The notes under the pieces were generated by a model. The model was given only the letters and a program-made list of their open reading frames with translations, was not told the DNA's origin and ran no database searches. A DNA stretch of 64,000 nt from positions 37,477-101,476 of the forward strand of contig NZ_DASQCC010000031.1 in NCBI RefSeq assembly GCF_035634895.1, written 5' to 3'. This document shows positions 35,105 to 43,500 of the stretch, in pieces (positions within the stretch are counted from its first letter, which is position 1; each line of letters opens with the position of its first letter). The position numbers were made by a program, and so were the translations under genes. The DNA is from Actinophytocola sp035634895. Its GTDB lineage: Bacteria > Actinomycetota > Actinomycetes > Mycobacteriales > Pseudonocardiaceae.

Positions 35105-35326
35105 ATGACCGCCATGCGAAAGCCGACCAGTAATGCTGGCGAATCGATGTGGCAGGTTGAACCGATGCTCCGGCCCCTGGACATCCGCCTCGTCTCGCCA
35201 TGGCAACGAATTACCCACCTGGAGAACGAGGTGCGGGAACTCCGCGAGGCCAACGGAATCCTCAGGAAGGTCGCCGGTCACTTCGCCTCGATCGACGCAC
35301 TCGACACGAGCGGGGAGAACACCTGA
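35105..35326 (+). CDS. Small coiled-coil protein resembling the C-terminus of IS3-type OrfA
   Basis: A frame of about 73 residues; the ATG at 35105 is preceded by GAAGGG. Its second half (ITHLENEVRELREANGILRK followed by VAGHFASID) reads like the leucine-zipper tail of IS3-family OrfA transposase subunits, which commonly have ELRRANEILRKASAFF. The N-terminal helix-turn-helix expected of OrfA is absent, and no OrfB or inverted repeats are visible nearby. It is therefore either a worn remnant of an insertion sequence or a small independent protein with a similar coiled coil. It lies between DAHP synthase and the convergent enduracididine genes. The 122 bases after it hold no gene. Confidence 0.4.
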   Translation: MTAMRKPTSNAGESMWQVEPMLRPLDIRLVSPWQRITHLENEVRELREANGILRKVAGHFASIDALDTSGENT

Positions 35327-35448
35327 CTGCGGCCGGCCGGGCGCCCACTGTCGGACCAGGCGCCCACCGCGGAAACACCTTGTTGCCCGGTCCCGCGGCC
35401 GCGCACCTGTTTCCTGGAAACCTTCCTACCGGCCAGTTCCGTGCGCTC

Positions 35449-36285
35449 TCATTCCCCACGCACAGAATTCCGAGAACCGTCGGTCTCGGTGAGCAGCCGC
35501 CCATGGCACAACGTCTCCGCATAGGAGAACACGTATCCCGAACCGATCTCGACCGGTGCCAGGCCGGCGAGGTCCGAGTCCGGCTCGGCGAAGATGCTCA
35601 GTTCCGCGTCCCCCGCTTTCACCTCGGAGAACTCCACACCGGTGACCACTGAGGTCACCAGCTGTGCGGTCGTCTCCTCGTCGGGCACCCAACTGGGGAA
35701 CATCCTGGTGTGCACGAGCGGCACGGTGTGCAGCAGGGGCGGCTCGACGACCTCGCCGGTGAGTCGCACGGACGCCTCGGCGACCCTCCTGCCGTACACC
35801 GAAAGCGTGCCGTCGACCCGGCGGTTGTGCTGCGCGCCCGCGCGACCGACGCGCATGTCCCTGGTCATGTGCACGGCGCCGAACTGCTTGGGCATCCCCT
35901 GGATCCAGCCACGGACCAGGGGAACCGCCCCGTCGACCCAGGCGTACGGACACCGTGCCAGCGACCGGCCGGCGTAGGAGCACCCAAGCAGGATCAGGAA
36001 CTCGGCGAACTGGCATCGCGCCGGGTCGGTCAGCTCCGCACCCGAGTCCGAGCACCACTGCCACTGAGCGAACACCGCCGCGGCGGCGCCGGGGTCGGGA
36101 CCGAGGTCGAGCTCCGGCGGGAGGAACCGGGCCGCCGCGTCGGGTTCGACGCGGTAGTCGACCATGACCACCTCGCCGGAGAAGTGCCAGGGCGGCGGCG
36201 TGATCATCGCGGCTTCGCCGGACGGGGACAGCGGAAGGCTGAAGCCTCCCGGACCCCGCACATCGTTGGTGGTGGCTGACGACAT
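35449..36285 (-). CDS. mppR: MppR-like acetoacetate-decarboxylase-superfamily cyclase (enduracididine)
   Basis: A 278-residue protein of the acetoacetate decarboxylase fold. The Schiff-base lysine region reads GWIQGMPKQFGAVHMTR, with Lys133 in the expected place. In the mannopeptimycin pathway MppR acts after MppP, cyclising the 4-hydroxy-2-keto-arginine product to the keto form of enduracididine; it is not a decarboxylase in that role. The assignment rests on fold plus context: it is the third gene of a tight MppP–MppQ–MppR-like run on the minus strand, nine bases after the MppQ-like stop. The ATG at 36285 has AGGA 13 bases and AGAGGA immediately upstream, an unusually close spacing. A later ATG (residue 27) has no better signal. 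Confidence 0.85.
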   Translation of the reverse strand: MSSATTNDVRGPGGFSLPLSPSGEAAMITPPPWHFSGEVVMVDYRVEPDAAARFLPPELDLGPDPGAAAAVFAQWQWCSDSGAELTDPARCQFAEFLILLGCSYAGRSLARCPYAWVDGAVPLVRGWIQGMPKQFGAVHMTRDMRVGRAGAQHNRRVDGTLSVYGRRVAEASVRLTGEVVEPPLLHTVPLVHTRMFPSWVPDEETTAQLVTSVVTGVEFSEVKAGDAELSIFAEPDSDLAGLAPVEIGSGYVFSYAETLCHGRLLTETDGSRNSVRGE

Positions 36286-36294
36286 TCCTCTGTC

Positions 36295-37509
36295 CTAACT
36301 GGAGGGTGCGGTGGTTTCCCATGCGGCGCCCAGCCGGGACGCCGCCTCGGTCAACCGCGCCGGTGAGTTGAAGCTGTAGGCGAGCCGCAGGCTGGTCCGC
36401 GAGACGGTGCCGAACCGGGAACCCGCGGCCGCGACGACACCGGCCTGCCGCGCCGCGGCGAGCAGGTCCGGTTCACGCTCCCCGTCCGGGAACCGCAGCC
36501 ACAGGAAGAACCCGCCTCGCGGGCAGGAGATGTCGACCCGGTGGCCCAGCTGGTGGCGCAGTGGCACCGCCAGCGCGTCCCGCCTGGCCCGCAGCTGGCC
36601 ACGCAACCAGCGGAGGTGCCGGTCGTAGCAACCGTCGCGCACCAGTACGGTCGCGGCGAGCGAGGCAAGGTGGTTCACGCAGCCGCCGCTGACGAACATC
36701 CCGTGCCCGGCCAGCCTGCCGACGAGCGACGGATCGGCGAGCAACCAGCCGAGCCGCAACCCGGGGGCCAGTGTCTTGGCGAAGGTGCACAGCCGGATCA
36801 CGCCGTGGTAGCCGGCCAGCTCGGCGCACGAGACCGGGAGCTCGCCATGGTCCAGCCCAAGCCCGGCGTAGGCGTCGTCCTCGACGATCAGCAACCCCAC
36901 CTCGGCGGCGGCGGAGACGAGGGCACGCCGGCGGGGTACGGGCATCACCGCCCCGGTCGGGTTGTGGAAGGTCGGGTTGAGGTAGACGAAGGCGGGCCGC
37001 CTGCCCGCCGCGCGTTCGGCCGCCACGGCCGCCACGAGCGCCGCGGGGTCCATGCCGGCGGCGTCGCCGGGCACCTCCCGCAGCGGCAACCCGCAGTCGG
37101 TGATGATCCGGCGCCCGAGGTCGTAGCTCGTCCGGTCGACGAACACCACGTCCGCCGGCGCGGCCATCGACGTGCTGACCAGCTGCAACGCCTGCGAAAT
37201 GCCGCCGGTGACCAGTACGTTGCCTGGCCCGCACCGCCCGCCCGCCCTGGCCGCGAGCGCCTCGCGCAGAGGCAGCGCCCCCTGGTCGGCCCCGTAGCTC
37301 AGGGCGGCCGTGCCGAACTCGGTCAGCGCCTGCCGGTACGCCGCATCGAGGAGGCCGACCGGCAGCAGCGCGGGTTCGAGGTACCCGGGACCGAGGTCGA
37401 ACGTCCCGGGTGGGGACACCGACTGCACGATCCCCGGGGTCCACTGCTCGTCGCGGGACGGCGGGCTCCCGGCCGTACCGGCGGGCACCGACGTGCCGAG
37501 CGCCATCAC
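36295..37509 (-). CDS. mppQ: MppQ-like PLP aminotransferase (enduracididine)
   Basis: A 404-residue fold-type I aminotransferase of the MocR/KAT-like group but without a DNA-binding domain. The PLP lysine is Lys245 in CTFAKTLAPGLRLGW, the ring-nitrogen aspartate lies in IVEDDAYAG (211–212), and the NPTFHNPTG signature is present. In the mannopeptimycin pathway the equivalent enzyme transaminates 2-keto-enduracididine to L-enduracididine. The same enzyme might also aminate the methylated keto acid made by the MppJ-like protein, since no other free aminotransferase is visible in the window. The start (GTG at 37509, next codon ATG) overlaps the TGA of the preceding gene, so the two are translationally coupled. 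Confidence 0.88.
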   Translation of the reverse strand: MMALGTSVPAGTAGSPPSRDEQWTPGIVQSVSPPGTFDLGPGYLEPALLPVGLLDAAYRQALTEFGTAALSYGADQGALPLREALAARAGGRCGPGNVLVTGGISQALQLVSTSMAAPADVVFVDRTSYDLGRRIITDCGLPLREVPGDAAGMDPAALVAAVAAERAAGRRPAFVYLNPTFHNPTGAVMPVPRRRALVSAAAEVGLLIVEDDAYAGLGLDHGELPVSCAELAGYHGVIRLCTFAKTLAPGLRLGWLLADPSLVGRLAGHGMFVSGGCVNHLASLAATVLVRDGCYDRHLRWLRGQLRARRDALAVPLRHQLGHRVDISCPRGGFFLWLRFPDGEREPDLLAAARQAGVVAAAGSRFGTVSRTSLRLAYSFNSPARLTEAASRLGAAWETTAPSS

Positions 37510-38666
37510 GTGTCCAGCAGCACCGACCGCAACACCCGCGCGGCGGCGGCGATCGCGGCCGGGGAACGGGAAAGGGCGATCCGCAGCAGGCGGTCACCCT
37601 CGGCCGGCCGGGCCCAGTGGAACTTCTGGCAGGGCAGCACGTACACGCTGTGCTCGCACATCCTCGCCCAGACGTCCGCCGCGTACCGGTCGCCGACGTG
37701 CACCCGCTCCACGCTGACCCGGGTGTCCTCGTCGACGAACCGGATGTCCGGCAGGCCGGCCAGCTCGGTCCGCAGCAGCGCCCGGTTCTCGGCGATGTAG
37801 TCGTGCAGGTCGGCGAGCCCGGCGTCGGCCGCGTCCTCGGCCAGCTCGCGCACCATGGCCAGCACGAGCGGCGACACACCCAGCAGGATGTCGGAGTACA
37901 CCTTCGCGATGGGCAGGCCCACGTTCGCCGACCGGACCAGCCAGCCGACCTTGAGCTCGAGGGTCGGCCACAGCTTGCCGGTGTCCTCGATGACCACCCA
38001 CCGGCACCCGCTCTCCTCGAGCACCGCGTAGTGGTCGTAGTGGGCGTCGGTGTCGAACCCGCGGAACGACGTGTCGAGCGTCAGGACGACCCCGTGCTCG
38101 GCGCACTGCGCGGCCAGCCCGCGCAGGCCCTCCTCGGACAGCACCCGCCCGGTCGGGTTGTTGGGGGTGGTGACGAAGACGGCGCCCACCGACTGGAGCA
38201 GGCCGACGGGCAGGTCGCCACCGTGCAGGACGTCCTCCTCCAGCGGAACCAGGCGCAGTCCGACCCCGGTGAGGATGTCCGGGATGTTGTCGAAGGTCGG
38301 GTGCACCAGCGCGACCGCGTCGGTCGTCGTGGCCAGTGCCCTCGCGTAGATCTCCATGGCCACGGAGGACGAGTAGCAGCTCAGCACCCGGCCGTCCCCG
38401 CCCGGGTAGGAGTGCTGGCCCAGCAGGTGGAAGTACGACTCCTGCGCCTCTCGCTCGATCTCGTGCACGGTCCGTTCCTGGGCCTCGGCCCAGAGGTCGG
38501 GTAACCGGGCGATGATCTTGGCCTGGCCCGCGGTGAGCTCCTGGCGGGCGTGCCCGTCGGCCAGGTTGAGCGAGCTGTTCAGCGCCAGGAATTCCAGCTG
38601 GGTCAGGTTGCCCGCAGCAACCGCGTCGCCGACCTTCTCCACTCTCGACTGAAGTTTCGAGTTCAC
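37506..38666 (-). CDS. mppP: MppP-like PLP- and O2-dependent L-arginine oxidase/hydroxylase
   Basis: A protein of about 386 residues that matches my memory of the streptomycete MppP sequence along its length. Diagnostic strings are LALNSSLNLADGHARQEL, VLSCYSSSVAMEI, VHPTFDNI, VFVTTPNNPTGRVL and VIEDTGKLWPTLELK; the PLP lysine is Lys231. MppP is a PLP enzyme that oxidises free arginine with O2 to 4-hydroxy-2-oxo-arginine, the first committed step to enduracididine. Glutamine-like residues near the N-terminus that order over the active site in the family cannot be judged here. I chose the GTG at 38666, with GAGAGG five bases before it; the frame extends upstream to 38753 but that stretch is not conserved-looking. 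It is the first gene of the three-gene enduracididine operon. Confidence 0.93.
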   Translation of the reverse strand: MNSKLQSRVEKVGDAVAAGNLTQLEFLALNSSLNLADGHARQELTAGQAKIIARLPDLWAEAQERTVHEIEREAQESYFHLLGQHSYPGGDGRVLSCYSSSVAMEIYARALATTTDAVALVHPTFDNIPDILTGVGLRLVPLEEDVLHGGDLPVGLLQSVGAVFVTTPNNPTGRVLSEEGLRGLAAQCAEHGVVLTLDTSFRGFDTDAHYDHYAVLEESGCRWVVIEDTGKLWPTLELKVGWLVRSANVGLPIAKVYSDILLGVSPLVLAMVRELAEDAADAGLADLHDYIAENRALLRTELAGLPDIRFVDEDTRVSVERVHVGDRYAADVWARMCEHSVYVLPCQKFHWARPAEGDRLLRIALSRSPAAIAAAARVLRSVLLDT

Positions 38667-38887
38667 AAGCACCTCTCGATTGATTAGCTTTGAATACTGT
38701 GCTTGGAGCGTGCGGGCCGACGAGCCGAATATGGGCTTTCGTTTCTTGACCACACTCTCACCGGCACTACTTGCCGGGATAACTCAGATTACCATCAGAA
38801 TCACGCGGGCGACGATCCAAGAAAGTCGCGACCTGGATATTTCATCAATAATTCAATCGTATTGCCATGTCCCGTCCCGGGTGGAGC
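38667..38887 (-). promoter_or_regulatory. Intergenic region before the enduracididine operon
   Basis: These 221 bases between the flavin reductase stop and the MppP-like start are distinctly AT-richer than their surroundings. They contain a short inverted repeat (CCGGCA at 38761, TGCCGG at 38772, 5-base loop), a possible end of the halogenase transcript. The promoter of the enduracididine operon should lie here, but I see no clear consensus hexamers. Confidence 0.5.
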
Positions 38888-39436
38888 TCAGGGCGTTCCG
38901 GCGGACCAGGACGAGTACTGCCGGAACCCGTACAGCAATGGGCTCGTGACCTCGTCGTGCCGCGCCAGGCCGAGCACCTCGCCGAACACCACGATGTGGT
39001 CGCCGACGCACACGGTCCTGACGATCTGGCAGTCGGCCACCGCGTGCGCCATGTCGACCAGGTGCGGGCCGCCGAACGAGGGCTCGTTGCGCCATCGGAT
39101 CCGTTCGAAACGGTCTGGCGCACCGGAGGCGAACAGCTGCGCGGTGTCGCGCGCCCCCTCGTGCAACAGGTTCACCGCGAAGGTCGACAGCTTCAACATC
39201 GCCTGGAGGGTCGGGCTCTCCTCGCGAAGGCAGACCAGCAGCGTCGGCGGGTCGACCGAGACGCTGCAGACGGTGGAACAGGTCATTCCCCACGGCCTGC
39301 CTTCCGGCTCGGTCGTCGTCACGACGGCGACGCCGGTGGGAAAGGTGGACATCAGCGCGCGGAACTGCGCCGGCTCGACCACCGCGGCGATACCGTCGCC
39401 GGACATCAACGCCGTGTCCACACCGGAGTTCACCAT
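38888..39436 (-). CDS. Flavin reductase (HpaC-like) for the tryptophan halogenase
   Basis: A 182-residue protein of the flavin reductase domain family (FMN-binding split barrel). Motifs include FPTGVAVVTTTEPEGRPWGM, the DPPTLLVCL strand, STFAVNLL and the closing GDHIVVFGEVLG. Such enzymes use NAD(P)H to make free reduced FAD. Flavin-dependent tryptophan halogenases need a separate source of FADH2, and this gene is in the same minus-strand run as the halogenase (halogenase, antiporter, reductase), starting one base past the antiporter stop. Partnership with the halogenase is inferred from this position. Confidence 0.92.
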   Translation of the reverse strand: MVNSGVDTALMSGDGIAAVVEPAQFRALMSTFPTGVAVVTTTEPEGRPWGMTCSTVCSVSVDPPTLLVCLREESPTLQAMLKLSTFAVNLLHEGARDTAQLFASGAPDRFERIRWRNEPSFGGPHLVDMAHAVADCQIVRTVCVGDHIVVFGEVLGLARHDEVTSPLLYGFRQYSSWSAGTP

Positions 39437-39437
39437 G

Positions 39438-40715
39438 TCAGGTCCCCACTGTTCGGTACTGGTGGCTCGAACCGGCGCCCACCGCGATCCGTTCGAGGAG
39501 CGCGTACGCCGGTCTGGTCATCGCGGTGGTCGTCAGCGCCATCACCAGCAGGGCCAGGAACATGGCCGGGGTGAGAATCCCGGCGGCATGGCCGGCCTGC
39601 AGGACGACCAGTTCGGTCAGCCCTCTCGCGTTGAGCAGGACACCGAGCCGCAGACCGTCCCGATGCGACTGTCCACCGAGCCGCGCGCCCAGGTAACCGC
39701 CGGCGACCTTGCCGAGGACGGCGAGGCCGGTGACGGCGGCGATCGCGACCCACGGCACGGGTCCGAGGCCGTCGGTGAACACCGTGGCACCGGTGACGAC
39801 GAAGAACACCGGGACCAGCACCCGCCCGCCCCGCGAGAGGACGTCGACGACCCGCCGCCACGCGCCGTCCTGCCCGTCGTCCGGAATCGCGAAGCCCACG
39901 AGGACGGCGCCGAAGACACCGGTGAGTCCCCAGCTCTCCATCGCGGTGAACGTGGCGAACCCCGCGGCGGCGACCAGGACCACCGCCGTTCTGGTACGGG
40001 CACCGCACCACCGGGTCGCGACCCGGCCACCGAGCAGGCGCCGCACGCCCACCATGGCGAGCAGGCTCGCGACGAGCAGGCCCGCGAGCCTGGGCATCCC
40101 ACCCGCACCACCCGTGGCCAGCCCCACGGCCAGCGCGACGACCAGCCACGACACGGCGTCGATGATCACCGCCACGACCACCGACAGCCGGCCGACCGGC
40201 GTCTCCGCCAGGTTGTTCTCCGCCAGGATCCGCGCCAGGACCGGCACCGCGGTCACGGCGAGCGAGACCGCGAGCAACAACGCCAGTGCCGGCGCCGGCG
40301 CGGTGCCGCGCAGCCCCGGGCCGGCGCTGGTCAGCACCCAGGCGGCGAACGCGGCCCCGATCGTGAGCGGCACGAGGAGGCCACCGGCACTCACCCAGCC
40401 CACGACCCGCCGTTGCCCCGGCTCCAGGGTCATGCGTGCCTCGTTGGCCACGCCGATCAGGAACAGCACCAACCCGACCTGCCCCACCACCTTGCTCCAG
40501 TCGAGGACGGTGGCCGGCAGCAGCGCCGCACGCAGCCGGGGTCCACCCATCGCGAGGATGACCGGCCCCACGGCGAGGCCGGCCGCGAGCTCGACCAGGA
40601 CCACGGGCTGGCGCACCAGCCGGGCCACCGTCCTGGCGACGAAGGCCAGCGCGAAGACCGCCCCGAGGACGAGCACCGCGTGGCCGGCGTGCGCCAGGAG
40701 GACCGTGCCACTCAT
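39438..40715 (-). CDS. Cation/proton antiporter (CPA2/KefB-like)
   Basis: A 425-residue integral membrane protein with about twelve hydrophobic helices and no soluble regulatory domain. It has the CPA2 layout, with ARTVARLVRQPVVLVELAAG in the second helix region, VTAVPVLARIL in the helix 5 region and LNARGLTELVVL near the end. It would exchange a monovalent cation for protons. Antiporters of this class occur in other glyco- and lipopeptide clusters, including mannopeptimycin and several glycopeptide clusters, where their role is unclear (self-protection or pH homeostasis). The ATG overlaps the halogenase stop (ATGA), and the flavin reductase follows directly. Confidence 0.9.
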   Translation of the reverse strand: MSGTVLLAHAGHAVLVLGAVFALAFVARTVARLVRQPVVLVELAAGLAVGPVILAMGGPRLRAALLPATVLDWSKVVGQVGLVLFLIGVANEARMTLEPGQRRVVGWVSAGGLLVPLTIGAAFAAWVLTSAGPGLRGTAPAPALALLLAVSLAVTAVPVLARILAENNLAETPVGRLSVVVAVIIDAVSWLVVALAVGLATGGAGGMPRLAGLLVASLLAMVGVRRLLGGRVATRWCGARTRTAVVLVAAAGFATFTAMESWGLTGVFGAVLVGFAIPDDGQDGAWRRVVDVLSRGGRVLVPVFFVVTGATVFTDGLGPVPWVAIAAVTGLAVLGKVAGGYLGARLGGQSHRDGLRLGVLLNARGLTELVVLQAGHAAGILTPAMFLALLVMALTTTAMTRPAYALLERIAVGAGSSHQYRTVGT

Positions 40716-42298
40716 CTGCCGACCGCACCCGCGTGCCGGGTCCCGTACCGCTGCCGCGCGAGGAAGTCGTAGTGGCTGGGCAGCCGCTCGACCAGGTCCT
40801 TCGCCTGGTCCCGGACCAGGCCGAGCTCCTTGGTCGCGGCGAGGTCGTCGGACAGGGCGAGCGCGGCGGGCGCACGCGTCGGCAGCCCGCCGAGCCCGAG
40901 CAGCATCGCGGCGTAGGAGTACGCCTCGAACCCGTGGTAGCTCGGGAAGATCGACTCCGCGTCCGGCATCTTGACCTGCCACTGCTCGATCCGCTCGGCG
41001 AGCGCGTCGGGCATCGGCCGGGTCTTGGCGTCCCGCCAGTACTGGTTGTCCGCCCGCGCCGCGGCGTAGTAGTGCAGCACGAGGAACTCGCGCACACCGT
41101 CCATCACCCCGGCCACCTGGCGGTTGTAGGCCTTCCGGAGGACGTCGTCGGAGTCCGGCTGGCCGTCGGGGAAGTGCTTCACCAACTGCTCCACCGCGTT
41201 CTGGATGAAGAAGATGCCGGTCGACTCGAGTGGCTCGACGAACCCGCTGGACAGCCCGATGGCCACGCAGTTGTTCACCCAGGACCGCGAGCTGCGCCCG
41301 ATCCGCATCCTGATGTGGTTGGCCTCGAGGTCTGCCGCCGCGTCGCCGACGAACGCGCGCAGGGTCGCCTCGGCCTCCTCCGGCCCGCAGTAGTCGCCGG
41401 CGTACACGTAGCCGGTGCCGACCCGCCCGAACAGCGGGATCGTCCAGATCCAGCCGGCGTCCTGCGCGGTCGCCGTCGTGCAGGGGCGGATTCCCCGCGT
41501 CGTCCCGTCCACCGGCACCCGCAGGGCCACCGCGCGGTCGTTGGGCAGACTGTCCTGATAGGACTCGAACGGCACACCGAGCGCCTTGTTGAGCAACAGG
41601 GAGCGGAAACCCGTGCAGTCGATGAACAGGTCGCCGGACAACGCACCGTGTTCCCGGGTCAGCACGTGGCTGATCCAGCCCCGCTCGTCGAGGCCGACGT
41701 CGACCACGTCGTCGAGGACGTGCCGGACGCCGCGCTCGACGCCGTACCCGGTGAGGTACTTCGCCAGCATCGCCGCGTCGAAATGGTAGGCGTACGGGAA
41801 CTGCGTGTCCTGCTCGGCCAACGTGGTGCGGAAGGCGCGGTCCGCGCCGTTCTCTGCGAAGTCCTGTTCGAACAGCTCACCTGACAGGTACCGGGGCGAG
41901 CGCTTCGCGTCGCACAGCGAGGCGATCAGGAAGCAGTCCTTGTCGAACCGCTCGCCACCGCCGTTGTGCAGCCACCAGTCCGTGATCGGGAACCCGTCGA
42001 TCACGCGGAGCCGCTCGAACGGGTGGTAGAAGTGATGTCCCCGCCGCCGCCAGTTCTCGAACCTGATCGCCAGCTTGTAGGTGGCGTGGGTGGCCGGCAT
42101 CCACTCGCTCTCCGTCAACCCGAGATAGTCGAAGAAGTGCCGGACCGTGCTGAACGTCGCCTCGCCCACCCCGATGGTGGGCACGTTCTTCGACTCGACG
42201 AGGGTCACGTCGAGCCGGTCGCCGAACGCGGCACGCAAGTACGCCGCGGTCATCCACCCGGAGGTGCCGCCGCCGACGACGACCACACTGTTGCCCAT
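40712..42298 (-). CDS. FADH2-dependent tryptophan halogenase, PyrH-like (predicted 5-position)
   Basis: A 528-residue flavin halogenase. The FAD motif is GGGTSGW (9–15), the catalytic lysine is Lys75 in YKLAIRFENW, the halogenase motif WIWTIP is at 283–288 and the FVEPLEST segment carries the partner glutamate. Long stretches agree with PyrH, the pyrroindomycin tryptophan 5-halogenase, as I remember it: GVGEATFSTVRHFFDYLGL, YHPFERLRV and FPYAYHFDA, and Lys75 has the same number. PyrH chlorinates free L-tryptophan at C5 using hypohalous acid delivered as a lysine chloramine. Regiochemistry is predicted by resemblance only; 6- or 7-chlorination is possible. The gene follows the MppO-like oxygenase after 36 bases, with GGGAG upstream of its ATG. 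Confidence 0.93.
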   Translation of the reverse strand: MGNSVVVVGGGTSGWMTAAYLRAAFGDRLDVTLVESKNVPTIGVGEATFSTVRHFFDYLGLTESEWMPATHATYKLAIRFENWRRRGHHFYHPFERLRVIDGFPITDWWLHNGGGERFDKDCFLIASLCDAKRSPRYLSGELFEQDFAENGADRAFRTTLAEQDTQFPYAYHFDAAMLAKYLTGYGVERGVRHVLDDVVDVGLDERGWISHVLTREHGALSGDLFIDCTGFRSLLLNKALGVPFESYQDSLPNDRAVALRVPVDGTTRGIRPCTTATAQDAGWIWTIPLFGRVGTGYVYAGDYCGPEEAEATLRAFVGDAAADLEANHIRMRIGRSSRSWVNNCVAIGLSSGFVEPLESTGIFFIQNAVEQLVKHFPDGQPDSDDVLRKAYNRQVAGVMDGVREFLVLHYYAAARADNQYWRDAKTRPMPDALAERIEQWQVKMPDAESIFPSYHGFEAYSYAAMLLGLGGLPTRAPAALALSDDLAATKELGLVRDQAKDLVERLPSHYDFLARQRYGTRHAGAVGR

Positions 42299-42334
42299 TG
42301 GATCTCCCGTTCCTACGCGCGTTTCGATGACGGA

Positions 42335-43363
42335 TCAGTAGATGACGCGGGAATCCGCGGTCAGCCGGAACTTCCGGGACTTGCGCAGGTCCACGGCGAC
42401 GTTCAGGCGGCGCAACCACCGGTCCGTCCCGTCGAACCGGGCACGGAAGGGCTTGCGTCCGTGCACCATCCGGTAGTTGTCGATGAAGTAGATGTCCCCC
42501 GGCCGGAGCACCACGTCGACGAGCGCCTTGTCCAGCTCGGCGCTGATCACCTCGAGCGCCTCCCGCTCGTCGGGATCGTGGTCGTCCCGCATGAAGTGCG
42601 GGTCCAGCCGGAGGTACGGCGAGTCCGGCGAGCCAAAGAGGACGGACACCGGCTCCGGCTGCCGCAACGCGCGCTCGACCTGTTCCCGGCTGCGCGCGAG
42701 GAGGTCGGCGACCTTGCGGCCGGCGTCGGTCGCACGTCCCCGGTTGGCCGGCCGGTGGGAGTGGTCGGGCATGATGTAGAACCGGTCCTCCGACAGGATC
42801 TCGCGCGTCGCGTCGTCGAGTGTCACGTCGGCGACATCGGCCATCGTCGTCTCGACGCCGTCGGGGTTGCGCAGGCACATCAGGGCGAGGTAGTCGGTCC
42901 GCAGCGGGTGGTAGGCGTCCTCGGTGTGCCAGGTGAGCAGTTCCTCGCTGCCGGAGCCGATCTGCTCCTTCTCGTGCCCCTTGATCGGCAGGATGTCGTG
43001 CATGACGTAACCGTCCTGCTGGGTCGCCCATCCGATGGGCTCCCCGAGCAGGCTGGCGACGAGGTAGAACGCGATGTCCTGGCGCAGCGTCGGCGACGGA
43101 ACGGGCTTGTTCTCCCAGTGCGCGGGCGTCGGCCCGATCTCGCCGTCGTCGACGGGCAGACCGGAAAGCACGAAGGCGCCGTCGCGGTCGGTGCCGCGGT
43201 ATTCGTTGACCACGGCACGCAGGCCCCTGGGCAGTTCGTCGGCGTAGACGCGTGCCCCCCGTTGGAACTCCGCCGACTCGACCGTGTCGAAGCGTTGCGA
43301 CACCTCGTCGACGATGGCATCGATCGCTCTGTTGTCATCGGCGCTCAGCTGGAATACCCGCAC
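42335..43363 (-). CDS. VioC/MppO-type Fe(II)/2-oxoglutarate hydroxylase of arginine-like residues
   Basis: A 342-residue enzyme of the clavaminate-synthase-like group. The iron ligands are His146 and Glu148 (TWHTEDAYHP) with distal His301 (VHGRKPFRARFDGTDRWL, which also carries the 2-oxoglutarate arginine). The WHTEDA, SLRNPDGV-like and VHGRKPF blocks are shared with VioC (Arg 3-hydroxylase), OrfP and MppO. MppO hydroxylates free enduracididine at the beta carbon. With the enduracididine trio next door, beta-hydroxyenduracididine is the best guess, arginine hydroxylation the main alternative. The GTG at 43363 has GGAGGA seven bases upstream. It is the first gene of the halogenase operon. Confidence 0.87.
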   Translation of the reverse strand: MRVFQLSADDNRAIDAIVDEVSQRFDTVESAEFQRGARVYADELPRGLRAVVNEYRGTDRDGAFVLSGLPVDDGEIGPTPAHWENKPVPSPTLRQDIAFYLVASLLGEPIGWATQQDGYVMHDILPIKGHEKEQIGSGSEELLTWHTEDAYHPLRTDYLALMCLRNPDGVETTMADVADVTLDDATREILSEDRFYIMPDHSHRPANRGRATDAGRKVADLLARSREQVERALRQPEPVSVLFGSPDSPYLRLDPHFMRDDHDPDEREALEVISAELDKALVDVVLRPGDIYFIDNYRMVHGRKPFRARFDGTDRWLRRLNVAVDLRKSRKFRLTADSRVIY

Positions 43364-43434
43364 GGCACAGTCCTCCGCAGTGTCTGCTCAAACGACTGCG
43401 GAGAAGCGTGCGGCACGTTCGCCGGTGGTTCTAC

Positions 43435-43458
43435 CTGTTTCACTTGGCAGCGAAACAG
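43435..43458. promoter_or_regulatory. Inverted repeat upstream of the halogenase operon
   Basis: CTGTTTC (43435–43441) and GAAACAG (43452–43458) form a perfect 7-base inverted repeat with a 10-base centre. It lies 72–95 bases upstream of the MppO-like start and just beyond the 3' end of the ArsR-type gene. Its size fits an operator for a dimeric winged-helix protein such as the neighbouring ArsR-type regulator, but no binding evidence exists. Confidence 0.4.
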
Positions 43459-43500
43459 CACAGTGTCGAGCCGGACCACGCGATACCGTGTGCCGGACGG

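Noticed and set aside
35449..36285. A genuine acetoacetate decarboxylase of primary metabolism
   Set aside because: Position in a coupled run with MppP- and MppQ-like genes points to the cyclase role of MppR.
38680..38949. A plus-strand frame in the intergenic region before the MppP-like gene
   Set aside because: It runs antisense across the flavin reductase end, has no ribosome-binding site and no recognisable composition.
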